Of a stretch of DNA of 64,000 nucleotides, positions 41,441 to 52,647 are shown piece after piece. The notes below the pieces were generated by a model. It ran no database searches. It was given only the letters and a program-made list of their open reading frames with translations, and was not told where the DNA came from. The stretch is from Rhynchopus euleeides (taxonomy: Eukaryota; Euglenozoa; Diplonemea; Diplonemida; Diplonemidae). Made by a program: the position numbers and the translations under genes. Where the stretch lies: assembly GCA_963210315.1 (NCBI GenBank), contig OY723275.1, forward strand, positions 930,001 through 994,000, read 5' to 3'. Every line of letters begins with the position of its first letter. Position 1 is the stretch's first letter.

Positions 41441-42593
41441 ATGTCTCAGCAGGATGAGGAGGAGATGGTGAACCTCCACATCCCGCTCCTCCACAAGGTC
41501 ATCCGTGGTCGGTCACACGCTTCGATCGTGGATGACCTCAAGGCGGATGAAGCTCGCGGGGTGTCACTCCCGACGCGGTACAGGAACGTAGATCATGTCA
41601 AGGACATGATCTCGGTCTGGGCTCGTGTGGCAAGGGCTCGCCTCGCAGAGCGGTTGCAGCATGTCGCCTGAAAGACGGTTGTGTTTGATGGCACAACGTT
41701 CAAGTACCTCCGCAGAGAAGAGGTGTACGAGGTGCGGGTGAGGTACTGGTGCATGTCGGACGGGGTAAAGGAGCAGACTGTCGGGGGTTTTCATTTCCTG
41801 CCTGGGGAGATCGCTGATGGGGAGGCCGTGCACCGCCACGTCAAGGAGGTGCTTGGGACGGTGGGTGACAGCATCCAGAGTGTTACCGGTCTCTGTTCCG
41901 ATGCTGCGAGTGTCCTGACGGGGAAGACGGACGGGGTTCCTTGCGAGGGCTCGCAAAGACCGGGATGACGTGGCGGAGATCAGTGACGCCAGCCACAGGC
42001 TCGAGAGACAGGTGCAGAAGGCACTGGTGGACACACTGGTGGATTCCCTGGCGAAGCTCTTCGATGATATCGAGGGGCAATTTCGCCAAAGTGGCCGGCT
42101 TTCGCGCGACCTGCATGCTCTGGCTGATCTGGCGGGGGCACATTACGTGGCCCCCGGCACCCACCATTCGCTTCGGTGGTTGCCGAAATATGTGGATCTG
42201 TTCGAGAGGGCTGAGAAGATGTGGCCTGCGTGGCTTCAGCACATGGAGACGCGGGAACAGGTTTGGTCGAGTGCCGATGCCACTGACCAGAATGATCCCT
42301 TGAGCGACAAGCGTGTTCATTTTCTCCAGAAACTTTCCTCCAGGCAACAGAAGGCCAACTTTTCTCAGGTGTACGAGGTGGTTGCCCTTCTGGGGAGACT
42401 GTCGCGCTACACACAGGACCAGAACATGAACGTCGCGGGTGTTGTGCGGAACACCTTCACATGCATCGAGTACTTGGTGTCTCTCTCCCAGAAAGAAACT
42501 TTCTTGCACACCCGAGGCCAACCTTCGGTTGTGCAGATCGAAGTACATCCCGCTCTTCGGGCACACCGCACAGTCCGCAGGAATGCCTTGTGA
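41441..42593 (+). pseudogene. Decayed hAT/MULE-like transposase
   Basis: Frame 2 reads from MSQQDEEEMVNLHIPLL at 41441 to a TGA at 41669-41671. It continues in the same frame with VVFDGTTFKYLRREEVYEVR and LCSDAASVLTGKTDGV to 41968. The remainder is in another frame (41970-42593), including HHSLRWLPKYVDLFERAEKM. FDGTT and CSDAASVLTG correspond to the first and second catalytic aspartate regions of RNase-H-like transposases. The CxxH part and final Glu are missing or scrambled. One in-frame stop, one frameshift and a probable internal deletion make it non-functional. Confidence 0.65.
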
Positions 42594-42664
42594 TGGCGCC
42601 GCGCGGAGCCCGTCTCGTCCTCTCAGATTCAGCGAGTGACCACCCTTTGCAAGACCCACAGCCC

Positions 42665-42957
42665 TTCGGTTAGAGGGCGGACCGTCAGCCCAGGGTGGAT
42701 GCGCCAAAAAATCCATTGTGCTCAAAAGTGCCTGTAGACCCCAAAATCGGTCCCAGATAGGTCATATGGGGGTCTGTGACCCTGTCGGGAGGCCGTTTTT
42801 TCAAGTGTCGACGTTTTTTTGTCATTTTAGGCCTGTTTCCCTTAGGGTTTTGCCGAAGACAAGGCCAAATAGTCAGTAAAAAACGTTGACACTTCACCAG
42901 AAGTGGTTACCAGGCCAGTTAGACCCCCAAAACATGTTTTTATGGGAGATGCGCGAT
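42665..42957. other. Gene-free AT/GC-mixed spacer
   Basis: No gene seen. Several GTTGACAC/GTGTCGACGTTTTT fragments related to the neighbouring hairpin occur at 42805-42820 and 42880-42895. Confidence 0.5.
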
Positions 42958-43036
42958 GTAACAAAACGTTGACACCCAAAAAAACGTCGCCCAGGGGGTA
43001 TTTCTGACCTTCCTTCGGGTGTCAACGTTTTGTTAC
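42958..43036. repeat. Hairpin with perfect 20-bp inverted repeat
   Basis: GTAACAAAACGTTGACACCC (42958-42977) is exactly inverted at 43017-43036, with a 39-bp loop. This may be a small MITE or folded terminator. Confidence 0.85.
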
Positions 43037-43070
43037 GCGGTTCTGTGGCTGTTCAGATGCATTCTCATGG

Positions 43071-43198
43071 TTGTCGATTGCAGGGGGATCCGCTGGCGCC
43101 GCGAAGCCGCTCGCCGGAGAGCGGGGCTGCCGCGAAGCGGCGCCCCGCGACCGGCAGAGCGACTTTGCGGCGACAGCGGATCCCCCTGCAATTGACAA
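43071..43198. mobile_element. 128-bp MITE-like palindromic element
   Basis: The ends TTGTCGATTGCAGGGGGATC and the inverse, with one mismatch, frame a GC-rich core that is itself folded (GCGCCGCGAAGC and CGCGAAGCGGCGCC). No coding content. Confidence 0.65.
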
Positions 43199-43199
43199 C

Positions 43200-43787
43200 G
43201 TCGGGCGCGGGCGGCTTCGCCGCCCGCGTCCCCCCGCGTCCCCCCGCGCCCCCTCGTGCCCCCAAGCCCCCTGCCGCGCCCCTGCACCCCCGACTCCGGG
43301 CCCGAGCTCGCGCGTGCCGCCCGCCGAGTTTCCCGAAGTTCTCGAGTGGATGTCGGGCACGCAGGTTGTTTTGTGAGGTTCTGTCCTTGGTGTCCGTTGT
43401 GTGTTTGATCTCCGTGTCCCTGCCGCTTACGAGGTCGAATCGTATCTCACCTCCGCCTCCCGGCCCCCTGCGTCCGCCGCCCTCGCTCGTGAGCTGCCGT
43501 TCGTGCCGGCCGTCAGACCCGTCTGTTTAGTTTGCAGGTTCTGTACGTGAGGACGTGTCTCTTTCGTCGTGGGCTTCGTGTCCGGCGCGTGTCTGCTCGC
43601 AGCGACAGCTGCTCCACGCGGCCGGGTAGGTTTGAGGCTTCTGGGAGTGTTGTGTCTCTGCTTTCTCGTTTGGGTTCCCTGCTGAGAAGTGACTACCACT
43701 TTTTCTTCGAAAATCGCATTGTCTCCAAGTATTTGTTGTTGCTTTTTTATCCCGGCAAAATTTGCTGAACGATCCCTCCTCTACTTG
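43200..43787. other. Gene-free GC-rich spacer
   Basis: C-rich CCCCCGCG repeats at 43229-43260, otherwise nothing recognisable. Open frames here show no protein-like composition. Confidence 0.5.
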
Positions 43788-43995
43788 CAGTGCCTGGGTC
43801 AAGACACCCAGGTCCGACCACGCCCACACATCCAGCCAGACTGTCAGGTTCAGCCCACCCACACCCAGATCCGACCCAGTGTGCTGTGTCTGGGTGGATT
43901 CGGGTCATCTGCAGGTTCAGCACCCACACACAGCCACAGGTGCCGCCCCAGCCCACACCCAGATCTGGCCCACTGGGCCGTGTCTGGGTGTGTGC
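43788..43995. repeat. About 210-bp direct repeat, right copy
   Basis: Partner of 41067-41278, 2.7 kb away, same orientation, with a few substitutions and a 4-bp gap. Confidence 0.8.
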
Positions 43996-44121
43996 GAGCG
44001 GCGAAGACATCACTGCGGTCACATGGGCTACATAAACCTGACTACAATGATGACACCAGTTACGCACATTTCCACAGATGAGTGCCTTGACGTTTGATCA
44101 TGAGAACCAAAGAACGTTTTT

Positions 44122-44276
44122 GGAGGGTCTCCGGTGGCCCCCCCTGGATTTCCTGATTTTTCCCGATTTTTCCTGATTTTCGGATTTTGCTCGAAATTTG
44201 CCCTTGTGTCAACCAGTGGCAAAACTTTCGGAAAATCGGGAAAAATCAGGAAAATCCGGAGTACCGGACACCCTCC
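44122..44276. mobile_element. 155-bp MITE-like element
   Basis: Imperfect 60-bp inverted ends: GGAGGGTCTCC, then GATTTTTCCCGATTTT, against the inverse ending GGACACCCTCC. TTT on each side fits a 3-bp duplication, though T runs make that weak. Confidence 0.6.
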
Positions 44277-44310
44277 TTTGCATACCATCACAGCCTAATT
44301 GTCCACACAG

Positions 44311-44429
44311 TACAACAACACAACACAGGCCGGAAAAAACACTGGATTTCAGACACAACCTGCATAACGAGTGAAGGGTGATCATTCTTGTGCTCCCTTC
44401 AAATTCGATTTCACTACCCCCCCCCCCCC
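44311..44429. repeat. Dispersed repeat ending in a C tract (copy 1)
   Basis: It contains CACTGGATTTCAGACACAAC, CTGCATAACGAGTGAAGG and GATTTCACTACCCCCCC. Related copies: 48357-48475 (near full), 61917-61990 (3' part) and the subterminal part of the giant transposon (31110-31158, mirrored near 405-460). The copy here lies just upstream of the WD40 gene. Confidence 0.75.
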
Positions 44430-44674
44430 AGTAGGTGTACGGTCCTTGCGAGCAGAGGGAACAGAACACGAGGCTCTTCCCCCAGCCTCGCCACCACCCC
44501 ATCCCGCGAAGGCGCGGCTCCTCAGCCCCGACCCCCTCCAGCGTCTGCACAAGCTTCCAGTTCACCACTTTGCAGCACTCTGTCTTTGTTCCCCATCCCG
44601 ACCGTCGCACACTGCCACACACCCCAGGAAGGTGTTGCGATTCGTTCCGCGTGCAGGAAGGCAGACCCGGAAAC

Positions 44675-45795
44675 ATGGATGTATCAGTTCGTCACACCGG
44701 GACCGGTGACAGCTGTGTCGTCAGAGTTCCGGAAGGCGGGACCGTGGTCGGGCTGAAGGCGGACGCGCTCAACGAGATGTTCCCGGGTTCTATCAACCCA
44801 GTCCGTGAGGCTGCATGCGTCGCCACATTCATCGAAGGGTGTGAGGAGGAGCTGGACGACGCACAGCGCGTTGCCGACACGGGTCTGGAGGACGGGGTGC
44901 TGTCAAGCTCGTCCCACGCTGGCCCAACCTCCAGGCTCCCGCAGTCTACTCATCGACCCATGGCCACTTCATAAGCTGCATCACACTGTCGAGGTGTGGG
45001 ACGCTGTGTGCTGTGGGTTACCACGAAGGACACATCACTGTGTTTGACACCACCACCGCTGCTGTGGTGACGCACTTAACACACGGCAACATGTCGATTC
45101 TTTGCACAGCGTTCTGTGGGACGTGGTTGGCAACGTGCTCTTATGACGGCACCATCTGCGTGTGGCTGACTTCAACTTGGGAAGAGGTGTGCATGCTGGA
45201 CCATAACAACACCAAGGTGTTCAGTGCAGCGTGGACACACTGCGGACGTCTGGTGTCCGGAGACTCCAAAGGCAAAGTGCGTGTGTGGGACTTGAAGGGC
45301 ACACCGAGCGCCACAGTGCTGGAGGGTCACAGCAATGTTATTCGCAGCATTCATGTGTCGGGCACGAGGATCTTCAGCGGGTCACATGACTATACCATCC
45401 GTGTGTGGGACATCAGCACCCTCACACACACACACACCCTGGAAGACCACACTGGTTGGGTGACTGGACTCGCTCTGACTCAGGACGAGCAGCACCTGGT
45501 GTCGTGCTCTTTCGACGAGTCACTCAAGGTGTGGTGCACAACCACCCTCAGCTGCCTGCTTACTGTGCAACTGGGCATCTGTCCCTCCTCACTTGCTGTG
45601 TCACAGCCAGGTGATGTTGTTGCAGTGAAGAACTCCCCCACCACCACACTGTACCGCCTCAGCACTGGAGAGTGTCTGGGGAAGGTGTACTCACACGGTG
45701 GTGGTGTTGCACTCAGCCTCTGCGGGAGGTGGGTCTTCACACCAGCGAACAAAACTTCAGTCTCTGTGTGTGCTGTGTCCTCTATTTCACCCTGA
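44675..45795 (+). CDS. WD40-repeat protein with apparent 1-base deletion in a G run
   Basis: The ATG at 44675 starts MDVSVRHTGTGDSCVVRV; the frame runs through a G4 at about 44893-44896 and then must shift by one base. With one more G the whole region reads as a 373-aa protein passing from LEDG into AVKLVPRWPN and then AVYSSTHGHFISCITLSRCG. From there WD40 blades are clear: GHITVFD, LATCSYDGTICVW, GKVRVWDL, GHSNVIRSIHVSG, SHDYTIRVWD, DHTGWVTGLAL and SCSFDESLKVW, about six or seven blades. Such propellers act as protein-interaction platforms. The 75-residue N-terminal part has a beta-rich look but no named domain. Whether the missing G is real (pseudogene) or a homopolymer error cannot be told here. 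Confidence 0.75.
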
Positions 45796-46896
45796 GTGCA
45801 GTGTCTCGTCACCCTGTTCCCTGCCTTCGTGTTTGCCGTCGTGTTGCACCTGCTTGCGTTTTTGTTGTTACGCACACGACTTTCGCCCGGAAAGTGTCAT
45901 TCAGCTCTGCCAAACGTGCTCTACACACAACCCCCTTCATCAGGCAAGTGAGTTTGAAACTGTGTGCGGAAGCGTCAACGCATCAAACGGAGTATTAACA
46001 GTAGAGAAAGAGCGGCAGAGTTAAAGTGTCCCGCACTCTCTAGCTTCGCAACGCGGCACGTCCTTATCCCTGCCCTGTTCGGGGGCAGCTGATGCGTATG
46101 TATCTGACATGAGAGGAGGGAAATGATCCGAGGTGGAAATGATTGCGGTGCTCTCCCTCAACCCTCTCACCCCCTCCGTCACGAGGCCTCCCTCTTCTGC
46201 AGATGCCACACCACCATGCCCACGTTTGTACCCTCGGTTCTGAGCCCTGCGTGGGTTGGGGTGGGGCGACGGTTCACATGCCCAGCACTTTCATACCCTC
46301 GGGTGTGACAGCCTTCTCGACGGAGGGGCAAACGCTCCGCCCGACACGACCTCCTTCTAGGGCCTGGCAAGGTGCTGCAGGGAGACCGTGGATAAAATTA
46401 TTTCCCGATGAAATTTCGCATTGTCTAACACACTACCCCACCAAGGATCAACCCACGGAATCCGTTAGAGCTAGCAGGAGCTAGCAGTAATTAGAGGCTG
46501 CCCGTTTGTTGAATTTTAAATTGCAGAAAACTGGCACCCCTGTGCCTGGTACAAGACGAAAAACTTGCCAAATATTTGCCAAAAAAACACCATTGTTTCG
46601 GCCCCGGGGACACCCACACCCAGGAATTATTAGATTTTCAGCTGAATTCTGGGGTTTTGTTGGAGTAGCGAAGACGTGGGAAACAGTGCCCCAGAAAAAA
46701 TCCACGGTACCTACAACAGAAAATTAAACAGTCTTGCCAGGCCCTACATGTGGTGGGAATGCAGCAGATGGGATGACGTGCGGAGGCAGCACACCATAAC
46801 TGCGGCGTCTCCCTTGTGGCCGCCCTGCCTGCGTATCAACGGCATCATGCCCCTGCCACCCCGCTGCCCGGAGGCCACCTGGTCCGAAGTGCCCTC
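45796..46896. other. Intergenic region without a recognised gene
   Basis: 1.1 kb with no protein-like frame. A GAGCTAGCAG duplication lies near 46465-46485, and AT-rich sequence at 46500-46730. Confidence 0.5.
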
Positions 46897-47693
46897 ATGT
46901 CCGATGGAGCGCCGCGATATCACAAGGCGCCTACACCGTACTTCCTCGAGGTACTACGCTGCAGGCAGGTGCATGATGGCATCGCGCTCACCACCGGCAC
47001 CAAGTTTACTTCGGGAACGTACCTTTGGGAACCACCCACGGTTACGGAGCCCCACATTCTCTGCTTACCTTCACCGCTCGATGTTACCCTCACAGCTCTG
47101 GGGGGTGGTGTCCTCCCTGGTCTCGTGTGTAGACCACAGCTCTCCCCGTTAACTCTTGATGTTGTACGTGAATTGGAAGGGTATTTCCGTACTCCGGCTT
47201 CCAATGACAATGTAATTTCTCTGTACTTTCTGCAAGATGCTTCCTGGATTGCAGGCTTCCTGCCGCAGAGCTTCTACCCTGCGGACTGGCAGTCAGCGGC
47301 CTGCTGGGGGTCTGCTCCCGCAGCTCCTACAGTTGGCTCGTGAAGGCTGGCAGTGCCTATGCATGCTGGAGCTACCGGGCGCGGAACTGCTACCCGCTTC
47401 TCCTGTACGGTGTGAAGGTGAGAGATGAACCGATACCGTCGATGCTTGCTTCAGATGAGATGGAGCTGCTGAAGAAGCATGCGCTTCCGGAGATGCTGGC
47501 GAACATGTCCTCGCACTACAGGGCGTCGGTTGCCGCCGTTGGACCTGAAAACGATGCTGACGATGATGCTGGTGATGCTGGTGGTGATGACGACGATGCT
47601 GGTGACGATGCTGACGATGTTGCTGTCGTGGAAAGTCTGCCAGCCGCACCCACGTCCTCCGGCGTGCAAGGGTGCTCTCGTTGTCAGGTGTGA
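46897..47693 (+). CDS. Unidentified protein with acidic tail and apparent 1-base deletion in a G run
   Basis: The ATG at 46897 (MSDGAPRYHKAPTPYFLEVL) runs in one frame to about 47305. There a G5 run (TGGGGGTC) has to be one base longer for the protein to continue as CWGVCSRSSYSWLVKAG. The joined length is 265 aa. Protein-like features: TGTYLWEPPTVTEPHILCL, LDVVRELEGYF, and LLKKHALPEMLANMSSHYRA. A tail of repeated Asp-Asp-Ala/Gly-Asp follows, then CSRC near the end. I do not recognise the family. The frame break has the same nature as in the WD40 gene. Confidence 0.5.
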
Positions 47694-48110
47694 TTGAGTG
47701 AGAAGAAGTGAGCCACGTCCCACTTCCCCTCACTGACTGACGAGCTAGTATAGGAAACATTGCTTGGAGTGTTGATAATGGATGGGATGTGGATGAGCAT
47801 AACAAAACAATTGACTGACGAGCCGTGACTGGAGGGTTTACAGTCCACGTGGGTGCACCCACACTGACTATCTGGCGACACCGCAGTCCCTGGAAGGGCA
47901 AGAGTGGGCTGTGTGGGCTCGATCGTAGTGGGGTCACTTTCATAGTGTAGCTATTCCGGTCGTCTGACCGGTCAGTACCCCGACCATCGCGTCGTGTGCG
48001 GTCACCGGTCAGGTGGCCGGTGGGCCCCGAGACGTGGGGACCGCCTGCAAGCCGCCTCCAGGCGTGTGCACTCCCGATTTTTGGCGTCATTTACCGTCAC
48101 TTAGTAACAT
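47694..48110. other. Intergenic region
   Basis: No gene seen; short GACTGACGAGC repeats occur at 47733-47745 and 47812-47824. Confidence 0.5.
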
Positions 48111-48300
48111 CGCTTACTCTCGCTTACTGTCGCTTACTGTCGCTTACTGTCGCTTACTGTCGCTTACTGTCGCTTACTGTCGCTTACTGTCGCTTACTGT
48201 CGCTTACTGTCGCTTACTGTCGCTTACTGTCGCTTACTGTCGCTTACTGTCGCTTACTGTCGCTTACTGTCGCCTACTGTCACTTACTGTCACTTAGCGT
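48111..48300. repeat. 10-bp tandem repeat CGCTTACTGT x about 18
   Basis: Almost perfect decamer array with diverged units at each end (CTTAGTAACAT at the left, CACTTACTGT at the right). Decamer spacing puts every unit on the same helical face. Confidence 0.95.
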
Positions 48301-48356
48301 CACAGGAGCTGACCTCACTTGGCCTAGTGTTCCGCGTCCTTATGGTACGGTCGTGG

Positions 48357-48640
48357 TACAACAACACAACACATGCCGGAAAAAAACACTGGATTTCAGA
48401 CACAACCTGCATAACGAGTGAAGGGTGATCATTCTTGTGCTCCCTTCAAATTCGATTTCACTACCCCCCCACTTGTTCGTCGACAGACAACTGCTACACA
48501 CCCTCCCATTGTGCATTGATCTGCCTTGTACAACATATCTGGTGTAGTGACTACAAAAAAGACTAACATTGCGAGAAGGTGCTGGGGGATTTACTTTTCC
48601 ATTCACTCTCGACGATCAAACCCCCCACTTGTTCGTGTAT
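48357..48640. repeat. Dispersed repeat (copy 2) plus fragment related to the giant transposon flank
   Basis: 48357-48475 matches 44311-44429. 48538-48625 (GGTGTAGTGACTAC, then TTCCATTCACTCTCGACGAT, then C run) matches 30525-30625 of copy R. The two pieces are in the opposite order to copy R, so this is a rearranged relic rather than a solo end. Confidence 0.7.
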
Positions 48641-49258
48641 CATTCTCTTGCCTCTCAAGATTCCTTCTGGATCAGTCTTCAGGTTATCGGTATCAAGCCC
48701 GGAAGCAGCAGTCGTGCAAACAAGCGTGTCTGCAGCCCCTAACCCCTCCCGACCGTCCCGACGCAGCCCTACCCAGTGACTCATGAGAACTTTGCCATTT
48801 TTGCAGCCACAGACTCCCGAAGACTTCGACACCCCCCAGACAGGTTCTCAGGTTTGGCCCCGTGTGGTGAGGACAGTGTTGTTTTCTGTGTTCGTGAGGG
48901 CATAGCCATATGACTTCGTACCTGAGGCTATGTGTGCTGGAACAGCCTCGTTGTTCTATTGGCGCAGGTGGGAGGGATGCGTGGCGTGAACCTGACCGGT
49001 ACCAGCACTATCCTTTTGCCCACTTTTTTGCCCCACCGAATACCCTGAGACTTGAGATACCCCTGTCACGCGTCACGCAACCCTGTTCAGACCAACTCCT
49101 AGTGCTGTGGCCCGGCAACAGCATGGATGGCCATGTCAAAAATCAGGTGGACAGGGGGGGAAAACCAATCGACCTTATCAATACCACCGCATCTCCATCA
49201 CAATTCCACTCACAGGATACTTCCCCCTTACACCCACCCCACCTGGAAGTTGGTCGCG
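48641..49258. other. Intergenic region and 5' flank of the DUF3592 gene
   Basis: No gene or clear repeat. An in-frame extension of the downstream gene to 49127 has no protein-like composition. Confidence 0.5.
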
Positions 49259-50488
49259 ATGGGTGTCAAATCCAAGGCAGCGCCAATCTCAGGAATCCCT
49301 CGTGACTTCGACCGTCATCGCGCATTCAAGATATTCTCCGTTATCTTTGCCACTGTCGCTGTCGCTGTTGCTTCGTGGGTGACAGCAAGTCTGCTGGATC
49401 AGGAGCGTGCTATCCTGTCCTGGGAACCAGTCGAAGCGCGGCTCCAACACTGCAACGTCACAGACAGCAAGCTGGTTAAGAAGCGCCGGACCCGCAGCTG
49501 GGGTGTGGATGCCATTTACACATACACGTGGCAGGGGAAGGATTACGAGAGCTCGCAGGTGTGGTTCTACGGAAATGACATCGGACCATCCTACAGCCGC
49601 GCTGTCAACGCCTGCCTCCTCCATGAGAACAGCAGCACGGTCTTTGTGAACCCTGAGAACCCGACCGACAGTGTCATGATGCGCGAGCTGTGGTTCCGTC
49701 CCTACTCTGGTTTGCTTTTCTTGCAGTTGATCTCCTTCGGATTTGCCTGGATTTTTACGACCGAGTATGACTGGCGTGTTGCAATCCCCCGGGCGCGCAC
49801 CCTGCACCCCGCTGCTGACCGGAAAGGATGGTACGACCTGGACCTTGGGGGCAGCAAGCTGCGCCACTCTGCAGCTGCTTTTGCCCCACAGGCCCTTCTC
49901 CTCACCTGCTGGCATGCAGCAGGCATCTACCTCTGGTTCCGCTACAGGGACTTCCCCAACATCAGCAGAGGGCTTGAATTCGAGATGATCGCCTACCACA
50001 TGATCGGTGTCGCCTTGGTGCTCCGCCTCTTCTATCTCGCAGTGCTTTCAGCCTTCTTTTCGGATGCTCGCTTGCAGTTCAGCACAGGGCGGGTGGTTGT
50101 GGACAACAACATCCAGGTGCGTCTGACACAGAGCCCTACCTCTGCCATCACATACACAACCGTGTCCCTTGAAATGACGTGCATTGAGACGAAGACAACA
50201 ACCCGCAATAACAAAACTAAGACCAACCGCAATACAATTGCGAAGCAAGAATTGGACCTCCTGCTGAAGGACGGCGTGCACCAGCCTCTCTCCCTCCCTG
50301 CCGGAACAGATCTGGATGTCACAAAAAATGTGTGCTTCAAGCAGCACGCATCTCGCGAGACCCGCCCGACAGGCAACGTCCGCGTGCTTTGTGAATGGTA
50401 CGCTGTGCTTCGCATTCGGGCTCGTTTCCTGCCGTTCCTCTACACATCATCTGCCATCCTCGTGGTTCATGAACACCCGACGAAGTGA
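49259..50488 (+). CDS. DUF3592-family membrane protein
   Basis: 409 aa from the ATG at 49259 (MGVKSKAAPISG), chosen over the open extension to 49127 because a typical short cytosolic start precedes the first membrane segment. TM1 is about residues 22-45 (IFSVIFATVAVAVASWV). A luminal or extracellular DUF3592 beta-domain follows, with the hallmark pattern VDAIYTYTWQGKDYESSQV and, 50 residues on, STVFVNPENPTDSVM. Further membrane segments are near 145-168 (SGLLFLQLISFGFAWIF), 215-235 and 250-275. The C-terminal 130 residues include a Thr/Asn/Lys-rich loop and two cysteines. Family function is unknown. This gene is intact. Confidence 0.85.
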   Translation: MGVKSKAAPISGIPRDFDRHRAFKIFSVIFATVAVAVASWVTASLLDQERAILSWEPVEARLQHCNVTDSKLVKKRRTRSWGVDAIYTYTWQGKDYESSQVWFYGNDIGPSYSRAVNACLLHENSSTVFVNPENPTDSVMMRELWFRPYSGLLFLQLISFGFAWIFTTEYDWRVAIPRARTLHPAADRKGWYDLDLGGSKLRHSAAAFAPQALLLTCWHAAGIYLWFRYRDFPNISRGLEFEMIAYHMIGVALVLRLFYLAVLSAFFSDARLQFSTGRVVVDNNIQVRLTQSPTSAITYTTVSLEMTCIETKTTTRNNKTKTNRNTIAKQELDLLLKDGVHQPLSLPAGTDLDVTKNVCFKQHASRETRPTGNVRVLCEWYAVLRIRARFLPFLYTSSAILVVHEHPTK

Positions 50489-51475
50489 TCATGCTCTATG
50501 TTGCACATGTCCCGCCCCCAGGTTCCCACCCCAGCCTCTTGGGGATTCTCATAAGTGCCATCACCGCCTCATCTGCGCCCCACTCCCATTTTGCGGCTGT
50601 TTTTTTTTTGCCCCGCCCTTCCAAGAGCAGCAGCAGATACCACTCTGGGTCAAAGAAGCCTTGCGATTTATTTTGTTCTGCCACCCCCGTGACTATGCTT
50701 ATGAAATCTCCCCATTCACCCACCCCTGTGCCCCTTTTTCATTTGGCAAAACCATGACAGAGGGGTTGCCAAAGAACGAGGGTGGTTTGAATAAAGCGAA
50801 TGCTGATGATGCCATCGCATCTCATCTGTTCTGTGTGGCAGAGGTCACAGCGCGCCCGCAACACAAGGTTTGCTGAAGGGTCTTGTGCGGAAAGTGAGCC
50901 CCCTCGCAATTTGGAGAGACAACTGACACACTTTGACACAGAGTGAAGGTGCTCATGTAGACCGATACCCATTGCCGCTCCGTCTTGCAGTCATGTGTTT
51001 GGCTGTCAATCCCGACAACAATGCCAAACGGATAATGCGTCGTTCTCTGCGAACACAAACACGACCCCTTCGAGCAACATGTACACGCCACTGATTGGTC
51101 GACCCATGCTGGCGTGCGGCCCGTACCCTCATGCTAGAGGTCGTCAGTTCTGAAACATGTCGTGAATGTGATTGAGATTGGTTCTGAGTCAGTCCGTGGG
51201 GTGGATGGGTGGGTGGTGTGTGTGTGTGTGTGTGCGCGTGTTTGATCGCACGCCATGTTCGTGATAACTAAAATGCCATTTTTGAAATATTTCCACCCCC
51301 TCCCCCCACAGAGTCTCGCTTTCCTCGAAGACCTGTAATTACAAGGAGCGAAAAAATGCGACCAAAGCAAATTGCTTGCCTGGAGCAGCATGCCCCCACT
51401 CCCCACCCCACCCGCGGTTGCGCACAAACCTGTTTTGGTTTTTTGACCGCTCCTCCTGATCAAAAGACACCAGCA
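50489..51475. other. Intergenic region
   Basis: No gene seen. A (GT)n tract lies at 51222-51241. Confidence 0.5.
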
Positions 51476-51637
51476 CACGGTGGGATCTTGTAAATTTTAC
51501 ATGTATAACTACAAGTATATACATGTATTATACATGTATAATACTTGCATGTCAACTATTATACATGTATAATACATGTATATGCCTGAAATATACATGT
51601 AAAATACATGTATATCAAGTAAAAATACAAGTATAAT

Positions 51638-52647
51638 TTGGTGCCCCTGATTTACCCCTTTTTCACTACGCACAAACTACGCAATCTGGGGGGGGGTCTC
51701 GCTTTTTGGTCCCCCCCCAGTTTTTTTTGGTCCCCCTTTCTGTGTGGCTACTGAGACAGGACTGGAGGCACTGCGCTGACCGAGCAAAAAATTATTGCCA
51801 GAACTCACTATACACCGTACGAAAGAACGCACGACATGTGGGGCGGGACTCCAGAAACACCTGGGCAAGGTTGCCCCATGCCCAGAAACACCTGAGAAGG
51901 AAGTGAGTTCCAGGAGCCGCGTAGAACACCCTCGAGATTGTGAATGATGATACGATCACAGCCTTCAGGGCGCTGCGAGGTGCCACCCTGAAGGTGGCCC
52001 TTGACATCAAGGAGAGCGTCGGCCGAGGGGTCGACGAAAAGCTGAAGAAGGCGCTACTGGCACTGGATCCCGCGGGGTATACGGAGGTCACCGCCACACA
52101 GGCAACCTCCGCTGACAACGTCCAGGAGACGTTATCCGAGGGGATCACAACGGCACTAGAGATCTGTGTCACGGGATCCAGGCGCCCACTCTCCCTCGAC
52201 GGTCTGGGGATTGTTGTTGGGTATGGTGTCGTTTCCTGCAGCTGCAAAAAAGCGTAGCAACTGTGCTTCCTTCTTCCTTAATGATGCGTTGACGCTTCCA
52301 CCCGGAGGAGCTGAAGCAGGCACCGCTTAATGATGCGTTGATGCTTCCACCCGACGAGCTGAAGCAGGCACCGCGCCAAAGGGCACCCCCAAAGAGACCT
52401 GCAAAGACTGCGTCGAAACCCGCACCGAAGGCTGCCAGCGCTGCAGCACCTGAAGAACCTGCAGCACCTGCAGCACCTGCAGCACCTGAAGCGCCTGCAC
52501 CCTCACTGACCCCGGAACAGCAAGAACTCCTTGAGTTTGGGGTCCCGGCATAGAGACAGAGAATGGCTGAGTAAATCAAAAAATGAGACCCCCCCCCCCT
52601 TTTCTCTACGCACAAACTACGCAATATGGGGTCGTCAGGGGCACCAA
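51638..52647. mobile_element. 1.0-kb TIR element with TAAT target duplication
   Basis: TTGGTGCCCCTGA at 51638 and its inverse ending at 52647, with TAAT at 51634-51637 and 52648-52651. The undisturbed target (TATAATACTTGCATG) is visible at 63674-63688. Both ends carry CTACGCACAAACTACGCAAT in the same orientation. Confidence 0.8.
51706..52257 (+). pseudogene. Degenerate ORF inside the TAAT element
   Basis: One frame reads protein-like (SLYTVRKNARHVGRDSRNTW, AQKHLRRK, then NDDTITAFRALRGATLKVAL and VGRGVDEKLKKALLALDPAG) but has stops at 51904-51906 and shortly after, and no ATG at the start of the last segment. A second Ala/Pro-rich frame at 52338-52553 (APEAPAPSLTPEQQELLEFG) follows. Family unknown. 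Confidence 0.4.
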
